From: Deltaproteobacteria bacterium
Lineage (GTDB): Bacteria; Desulfobacterota; JADFVX01
NCBI GenBank assembly: GCA_029860075.1
Contig: JAOUBX010000030.1
Coordinates: 1-47,299 of the forward strand
Direction of reading: 5' to 3'
DNA: 47,299 nt
Shown here piece after piece: positions 42,867-47,299 of this stretch. Both the position numbers and the translations under genes were made by a program. The notes under the pieces are model-generated. The model was not told where the DNA came from, did no database searches, and was given only the letters and a program-made list of their open reading frames with translations. Numbering within the stretch: the first letter of the stretch is position 1; the number at the start of each line of letters is the position of its first letter.

Positions 42867-43439
42867 ATGGGTCGGGAAGAAGGCATATATTTCGACATTA
42901 AGGATTATGGATCTCTTGTAAGGCGTTTTAGCGCGATTACGATCGACATGGCTTTTCTTCTCCTGCTCTTCATCCTTGCCGGCGCTCTTTGGTCCCTCTT
43001 ATTCATTCCTCCTGACCTTGACCTGGCCTATTACTATGGAATAAAGGTATTCATATATTTCGAACCTGAATTTTTTAGCTTATGCCTCATATTAGCTTAT
43101 ATTTACCTTGCCATATTAAAGCCACGCCCCATCAGAACAATCGGATACCGATTAACGGGACTGAAAATAATTGATCTTAAAGGAGAACAACCGTCTTTAT
43201 TAAAAATGACATGGCGTTTTGTTCTCCTCGCCTTCGGTCCATTCCACCTTCTCTTTGATATTTTCTGGCTTGGCGGCGATGATAACAGGCAGTCCTTGCG
43301 GGATAAACTGGCAGGCACTTATGTAATCCGAAAAAATGCAATACCCTCAGGCCGTGGCACAATTGGCTATTCACAATACGGCTTGTTTTGCTATCAGCTT
43401 ATTTTCAGCGAGGTTATGCGAAAAAAAGGGACAGGATAG
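42867..43439 (+). CDS. RDD family membrane protein
   Basis: RDD-domain membrane protein of 190 residues. The RDD residues are visible as LVRRFSAITIDMAF (Arg...Asp in the first helix) and SLRDKLAGTYVI (Arg-Asp-Lys at the end of the last helix). Three or four membrane helices (MAFLLLLFILAGALWSLLF, FFSLCLILAYIYLAIL, FVLLAFGPFHLLFDIFWLG) lie in between. The family is of unknown or transport-related function; some members are Na+/H+ antiporters. No ribosome site stands out. The 280 bp upstream, between it and the divergent lipoprotein gene, show no clear signals. Confidence 0.82.
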   Translation: MGREEGIYFDIKDYGSLVRRFSAITIDMAFLLLLFILAGALWSLLFIPPDLDLAYYYGIKVFIYFEPEFFSLCLILAYIYLAILKPRPIRTIGYRLTGLKIIDLKGEQPSLLKMTWRFVLLAFGPFHLLFDIFWLGGDDNRQSLRDKLAGTYVIRKNAIPSGRGTIGYSQYGLFCYQLIFSEVMRKKGTG

Positions 43440-43488
43440 TATAAAATTTAAGCACATAAGGGCCCCAATATTCATAAAGGATCAATTG

Positions 43489-43998
43489 ATGGAAGAAAAT
43501 TGGAAAGAAATTAGCGGTATTACATTGATAGCATGGCTCGTCGCCTATGGTCTCTTCATGGCCCATGCCATAACAGATAGAGACGGATTTTTGCTGCTCG
43601 ATCATGTGAACCTCCCTTTTCATGAAGCGGGACATATCTTCTTTACGCCATTGGGTCAGACAATGCATTTCTGGGGAGGGACCATCTTTCAGCTTCTTGT
43701 TCCTGTTGCATTGATGGTGAGCTTTTGGAAGAAAAGGGAGACGGCCGGCTTCGCCTTCTGCCTTTTCTGGCTGGGCGAAAACTTTATCAATATTGCACGA
43801 TACATGGCGGACGCAAGGGACCTTTCACTTCCCCTTGCAGGGGGTGGAGTTCATGACTGGAACTATATCCTTGCCGATTTGGGCCTGCTGCATAAAGAGA
43901 AGGCTATTGCAGGGATTGTAAAATTTATGGGCTGGATAATAATGATTTCGGCGCCGCTGTGGCTGTTGGTAAGAGCTAAAGAGGCAAATATTGAGTAA
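43489..43998 (+). CDS. Membrane protein with HEAGH motif
   Basis: Integral membrane protein of 169 residues. The ATG at 43489 is preferred because AAAGG lies ahead of it; the frame is open further upstream, but that part is a shadow of the RDD gene. Four hydrophobic segments are predicted (ITLIAWLVAYGLFMAHA, FWGGTIFQLLVPVALMVSFW, GFAFCLFWLGENFINIARYM, IVKFMGWIIMISAPLWLLV). LPFHEAGHIFFTPLG contains HExxH, the zinc motif of metallopeptidases. A downstream LGENFINIARYMADARD could supply a further ligand, as in site-2-type proteases, but no NPDG-like motif was seen. A metallopeptidase role is therefore possible, not shown. It follows the RDD gene by 49 bp, probably in one transcript. Confidence 0.7.
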   Translation: MEENWKEISGITLIAWLVAYGLFMAHAITDRDGFLLLDHVNLPFHEAGHIFFTPLGQTMHFWGGTIFQLLVPVALMVSFWKKRETAGFAFCLFWLGENFINIARYMADARDLSLPLAGGGVHDWNYILADLGLLHKEKAIAGIVKFMGWIIMISAPLWLLVRAKEANIE

Positions 43999-44119
43999 GC
44001 TGTTGAAATCGCAGCTCTGATAAAGGCAGGGGGGATAAGCTGATTCCGCATTCCCTCTGCTTCATCGGCGCCGGGAGCCTGCCCAAGCCGGCATACCCCG
44101 CTTACTGATTATTGAAAAT

Positions 44120-44473
44120 ATGAACAGAATAAATTACCACAATAAAAGGTTCCGCGCCGTAAGCAACAGCGAAAAGGGTGAAGTGGACGGTGAAACGGTC
44201 TTTCACTATACCCAGGAGGGGGACATGGTGAGCGGAACATACAGAGGAGGCTCAATTCGCTTTGGGACTCTCATTGCCCGGATAGATGACAAAGGGGAGC
44301 TCCATATGCGCTATCAGCACATGAACCAATCCGGTGAGCTTATGACAGGAAAATGCCGCTCTGTGCCGGAAGTTCTCCCCCATGGCCGCCTCCGGTTGAA
44401 AGAACAGTGGCAATGGACCTGCGGCGATTTTTCAAAAGGGGAATCTCTTATTGAGGAAATTCAGTCAGAATAG
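44120..44473 (+). CDS. MORN-like small protein, often labelled N-acetylglutamate synthase
   Basis: Protein of 117 residues from a widespread family whose database name (n-acetylglutamate synthase) is probably wrong; nothing here resembles a GNAT or kinase fold. The sequence shows short repeats of Y-x-x-G-x-(I/M) type: TVFHYTQEGDMVSGTYRGGSIRFGTLIARID and LHMRYQHMNQSGELMTGKC, ending in RLKEQWQWTCGDFSKGESLIEE. This is a beta-meander, MORN-like pattern. No signal peptide; cytoplasmic. No ribosome site is evident. It is a single gene, followed convergently by the FHA gene. Confidence 0.75.
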   Translation: MNRINYHNKRFRAVSNSEKGEVDGETVFHYTQEGDMVSGTYRGGSIRFGTLIARIDDKGELHMRYQHMNQSGELMTGKCRSVPEVLPHGRLRLKEQWQWTCGDFSKGESLIEEIQSE

Positions 44474-44552
44474 CAATGTGGAAAAATGCTACCTGACCAG
44501 ACTTTTACAGGATGATCTTCTTTTTTCCTTATTTCAGCCTCAGCCGCTTGCA

Positions 44553-45257
44553 TCACTTCCTGAGATAAAAGCGAAGCGTCAGGCCGCCTACCTCCACCTG
44601 ATCGCCCTTCTTCAAAATATAGGGTTTACCAAGTGGCTTCCCGTTGATGAGGGGAGGTTTTTTTGAATCGGGCGATGTAATGACATAGCCCTTGTCGCTC
44701 CTGTTGACGAGGGCTGCCACTTTGGGTGCAAGGAGGCCTTTAATTTTGATCCCGGCATCGCTCGACTTTCCAATGGTAGTTACTCTCTCCCTCATATCAA
44801 TCTGCTCTTTTACAACACCGCCTTCCATCAGCGCAAAACCGCCTGTTGCCCCCTTTGTGCTCCCTCCGCCTTTTTTTGCCGTACTCTGATCGATCATCAT
44901 GGTCTTGTCGAGAGAGTCAATAACAGCCCTGGACCCGGTATCCACCGGTTCATCAAAACCACCCGTTCCATGCTCCCAGCCCACCTTTAACTGGTGTTTG
45001 CCGACAATAATATTGTCGGTGCTGTTTACGATGGAACGTGTTATCTTTTTTCCGTTCAAAAGGGTGCCGTTGCTGCTCCCCAGGTCCTCCAGAACAAAAC
45101 AGTCCTTTTCGCGGACGATTCTGGCATGCTTGCTGGAGACGGCCGGATTATCAATCCTCAGGTCGTTGCCGACGCCTCTCCCTATAGTCATCTCTTTGCC
45201 TTTGAAGGTAAGTTCATCGACAATACGGCCGTTGAATATGAGAATAATCTTATTCAT
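44553..45257 (-). CDS. Double FHA-domain protein
   Basis: Protein of 234 residues with two forkhead-associated (phosphothreonine-binding) domains. The N-terminal one is canonical: TIGRGVGNDLRID, SSKHARI and LEDLGSSNGTLLNG hold the phosphopeptide-binding Arg, Ser-His and Asn. A linker of about 60 residues contains several Thr and Ser that could be kinase targets. The C-terminal one (TIGKSSDAGIKI, then KPPLINGKPL and KKGDQVEVGG) lacks the Ser-x-x-His pair and keeps a Lys for Arg, so it may be structural. ACAGGAG precedes the ATG. No Ser/Thr kinase is in the window. A perfect ACCATA-attc-TATGGT repeat lies 48 bp upstream. Confidence 0.87.
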   Translation of the reverse strand: MNKIILIFNGRIVDELTFKGKEMTIGRGVGNDLRIDNPAVSSKHARIVREKDCFVLEDLGSSNGTLLNGKKITRSIVNSTDNIIVGKHQLKVGWEHGTGGFDEPVDTGSRAVIDSLDKTMMIDQSTAKKGGGSTKGATGGFALMEGGVVKEQIDMRERVTTIGKSSDAGIKIKGLLAPKVAALVNRSDKGYVITSPDSKKPPLINGKPLGKPYILKKGDQVEVGGLTLRFYLRK

Positions 45258-45453
45258 AACTCCTGTCCCTCCATGTTGTCCCTGTTTATTTCAAAACAAA
45301 TCATACCATAATTCTATGGTCTCTTAAAAAAGTATTTGTAAAAAAGGGGGCTTTTTTGAAATGAGAACTCAGGGTTATCTGTAATGCGTAAAACCAAAGG
45401 CCGCAGACCCGCTGAAAGTTCAGGAAAAACCTGCCACAACAAGACGCCCTCAT

Positions 45454-45471
45454 GTTGCAAAGTTTTGCAAC
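45454..45471. promoter_or_regulatory. Perfect palindrome, probable operator
   Basis: GTTGCAAAGTTTTGCAAC has 8-bp perfect arms with a two-base spacer, in the 403-bp divergent gap between the FHA gene (from 45257) and the lipoprotein gene (from 45661). It is about 190 bp upstream of the latter. It looks like a dimeric-regulator site. No sigma54 -24/-12 or good sigma70 boxes were found just downstream. A simple AAAAAAG-GGGG-CTTTTTT palindrome also lies in this gap (around 45340). Confidence 0.5.
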
Positions 45472-45660
45472 TTACTTGTTGAAATTTTTTTTTGCTTATG
45501 GTATTGGATGATACACAATTATTTATTTTCTCCCCGACGAGATTACAGGTGATGTGGGCGGCTAAAAAAATCTTAACTTATCATTGAAAATCCTTCAAAA
45601 GGTTTTCTGCTATTATTTTTAATTTTATTGAGTGTTTGAGAGAAGGAGAATAAAACCATA

Positions 45661-46557
45661 ATGTCCAATAAAAATGCAGTAAATTTGATTTTAATTTTAG
45701 TTCTTCTTTGTATTCTCAACGGCTGCCTTTCATCGCCAAGGAAACATAGGCCCAAATTAAGTGACGCCATGAATAAATCTTCCGATCATTATTCCGGAAG
45801 CCGCACCGTTACCAACAGACCCAATACCTATTATCAAGGAATCGAAAGGAATCATTCCGCTTCCCCGGAAAGGGAAGATTCTTCTTCCGATTCCCCTCTG
45901 GCGCTGGCAACAGAGCTGTTGCTTGGCGCTGTTCTGTCAGATAGTCCGGAGGATAAGGAGAGAAATGCATATTCCGGAGGTAACTCTTCTGCTGATTCAT
46001 CAGGAAATGGCGAGGGGGCCGTTTTTTCCATTTCAGGTGACAGCGCAGCAATAAACGGCAAAAAATTTAATGATCTCAATAATATCAACCTCTCTGTAGG
46101 AGGCTACCTGGATGAATTTAACAGACTGGAGTTTCTTGTCGGTTACGGACAAACCGCTGCCAGCTTGGATAGTTATCTGGCAGATTCTTTAGACGGGAAT
46201 ATCAATTTGCTTACCTATGGTTTCTCCTATAAACGTTACATGACACCGAGACATACTTTTCTGGGTCAGTATTTTCTTTTCGGCATGGCAATGAATGATA
46301 TGTACTGGACCTACAAAAATGCCATTACTGCGGCTGACGGTGAAACAATTACATCTGACAGTATAAGCGGGCTTGAACTCTTCGCAGGTCTGGGATTCAA
46401 CCTTGCCCAGACAAAGAATCTTCACATAGGCGGGGAGATCGTGCCAAGCATGATCTCATGGGAAAGGCATACCCGCCACGGTTTTGAGAACGATGTTTTC
46501 GATACCTTCTGGATGACGAAATTCAGGGTCGTCTTTTCTTTTATCAGCGGCAAATAA
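45661..46557 (+). CDS. Lipoprotein with outer-membrane beta-barrel-like C-terminus
   Basis: Protein of 298 residues. The signal peptide ends in the lipobox ILNGC (Cys22); Leu, not Asp, follows, so outer-membrane sorting is likely. Residues 30-120 are low-complexity, rich in Ser, Asn and Asp. The rest, from about 125, consists of amphipathic alternating strands (INLSVGGYLDEFNRLEFLVGYG; INLLTYGFSYKRYM; GLELFAGLGFNLAQ; NLHIGGEIVPSMISW; FWMTKFRVVFSF). It is typical of a small 8-stranded barrel, ending in an aromatic before the last residues. GAGAAGGAG precedes the ATG. Not assigned to a named family. Confidence 0.72.
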   Translation: MSNKNAVNLILILVLLCILNGCLSSPRKHRPKLSDAMNKSSDHYSGSRTVTNRPNTYYQGIERNHSASPEREDSSSDSPLALATELLLGAVLSDSPEDKERNAYSGGNSSADSSGNGEGAVFSISGDSAAINGKKFNDLNNINLSVGGYLDEFNRLEFLVGYGQTAASLDSYLADSLDGNINLLTYGFSYKRYMTPRHTFLGQYFLFGMAMNDMYWTYKNAITAADGETITSDSISGLELFAGLGFNLAQTKNLHIGGEIVPSMISWERHTRHGFENDVFDTFWMTKFRVVFSFISGK

Positions 46558-46674
46558 GCCGGTCTGCTTTTCCCCCGGAGTTTCTGCATAAAAACCGGAA
46601 GGGGTGAAGTCATTTGAGAGTTTAATAAAACAGCTTTTCTCCATAAAAAAGCTTCTTACAATAAAAAAACACTG

Positions 46675-46992
46675 ATGTCTCTGATTGCAAAAACACCACT
46701 GCCTCCTTATTATGCCGTTATCTTTACGTCAATCCTTTCGGAAGAAGACCATAATTATACACAAATGGCAGAGAAAATGCTGGCATTGGCAGCGAAACAA
46801 GGGGGATTTCTTGGCGTCGAGTCAACCCGTCAGGAACTGGGAATTACCGTCTCCTACTGGTCTGACCTTGAATCAATCAAAGTATGGAAAGAAAATATTG
46901 ATCATAAAGAAGCCCAAAGGCTGGGCCGTGAAAAGTGGTATACAGATTTTAAGATTCGCATAGCGAAGGTTGAGAGAGAATATGGAATATAA
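46675..46992 (+). CDS. ABM-fold (antibiotic biosynthesis monooxygenase-like) protein
   Basis: Protein of 105 residues with the ABM dimeric alpha-beta barrel fold. The pattern is YYAVIFTSILSEEDHNYTQMAEKMLALAAKQGGFLGVESTR, then GITVSYWSDLESIKVWKENIDHKEAQRLGREKWY. The QGGFLG, the W of SYW and the W-H-x-x-A-Q-x-x-G motif are typical. These proteins are often called enzymes on weak grounds, and the actual substrate is unknown; some bind heme or quinones. No ribosome site precedes the ATG. It lies between the lipoprotein and the exonuclease gene. Confidence 0.85.
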   Translation: MSLIAKTPLPPYYAVIFTSILSEEDHNYTQMAEKMLALAAKQGGFLGVESTRQELGITVSYWSDLESIKVWKENIDHKEAQRLGREKWYTDFKIRIAKVEREYGI

Positions 46993-47142
46993 AAAAACAG
47001 CATTTTTTACAAGGACATACAGGATTGATAAAAAAAGCAGTCATTAACTTTATGATTATTGAATCCTGCATGTATCAGTATGAATCATAAAGCATCATCT
47101 TTGATCAGTGTCAAATATCCATCATAACCAAGGAGCTAAAAA

Positions 47143-47299
47143 GTGCGTATTGTCTCATGGAATGTTAACGGTATCCGTGCCGTCATGAAAAAGGATTTTA
47201 AATTATCGCTGGACAGTATGAATACCGATGTGCTCTGCCTCCAGGAAACAAAGGCCCAGGATGATCAGGTAAGTGAGGCGCTATCTGAGATTGACGGTT
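47143..47299 (+). CDS. xth: Exodeoxyribonuclease III (5' part, cut by window edge)
   Basis: N-terminal 52 residues of an exonuclease III/AP endonuclease, which removes abasic sites and trims 3' ends in base-excision repair. The start is GTG at 47143, behind AAGGAG. The sequence [17 protein letters not shown], with Asn7 as an active-site metal ligand, and [11 protein letters not shown], with the catalytic Glu, are diagnostic. The rest lies beyond the window. Confidence 0.9.
   Translation, partial: MRIVSWNVNGIRAVMKKDFKLSLDSMNTDVLCLQETKAQDDQVSEALSEIDG

Noticed and set aside
43336..43488. Upstream extension of the HEAGH membrane protein
   Set aside because: Overlaps the end of the RDD gene and continues into the gap; start at 43489 has AAAGG and a typical N-terminus.
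45472..45660. Sigma54 promoter downstream of the GTTGCAAA palindrome
   Set aside because: No GG/GC pair at the needed spacing was found.

Overview
The window looks like a chromosomal segment of a Gram-negative, deltaproteobacterium-like organism (Desulfobacterota or Desulfuromonadota in the broad sense). This placement is inference. It rests on a complete meso-DAP-type dcw cluster, lipoproteins and an outer-membrane-type barrel protein, a class I cyclic-di-GMP (GEMM) riboswitch, a two-CW cysteine-motif protein, MopE/RCC1-type secreted repeat proteins and paired B12/radical SAM enzymes. No rRNA, tRNA, CRISPR array or intact insertion sequence was seen.

Layout. Positions 1-9.7 kb, minus strand: envelope and secreted proteins. 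These are a large thioester-bearing alpha-2-macroglobulin (cut by the left edge), a small exported protein with a well-formed promoter and two direct repeats upstream, a secreted RCC1-repeat/MopE-motif protein, and an AT-rich secreted orphan next to a probable transposase remnant. A degenerate array with a strict 20-bp period lies between two of them. Positions 9.9-12.2 kb, plus strand: a radical SAM protein and a TraB/PrgY-family membrane protein. Positions 12.4-32.9 kb, minus strand: a B12-binding radical SAM protein downstream of the full division and cell-wall cluster. In transcription order this is mraZ, a STAS-domain gene, rsmH, ftsL, ftsI (with PASTA), murE, murF, mraY, murD, ftsW, murG, murC, murB, ddl, ftsQ, ftsA, ftsZ. 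The genes are tightly packed with many 1-4 nt overlaps. They are preceded by a near-consensus sigma70 promoter and three MraZ boxes at exact 10-bp spacing.

Positions 33.1-38.6 kb: moaA (probably starting at CTG), a ScdA-N/DUF542 mini-protein, a GlcF/CCG-type iron-sulfur protein, a c-di-GMP-I riboswitch with its own terminator in front of a 43-residue exported peptide gene, a degenerate-GGDEF/EAL protein on the opposite strand, and a two-CW protein. Positions 38.7-47.3 kb: an AddA-like helicase-nuclease without an adjacent AddB, a lipoprotein, an RDD membrane protein, a membrane protein with an HEAGH motif, a small MORN-like protein, a double-FHA protein, a lipoprotein/beta-barrel protein, an ABM-fold protein and the start of exodeoxyribonuclease III.

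The dcw products make the UDP-MurNAc-pentapeptide (MurB, MurC, MurD, MurE, MurF, Ddl), move it to lipid I/II (MraY, MurG) and polymerise it at the septum (FtsW/FtsI with FtsL/FtsQ on FtsA/FtsZ). The most interesting points are a STAS protein lacking the phosphorylatable serine inside the dcw operon, a c-di-GMP riboswitch whose P1 helix competes with its terminator and controls a tiny exported peptide beside a c-di-GMP phosphodiesterase-type gene, and the unexplained 20-bp array.
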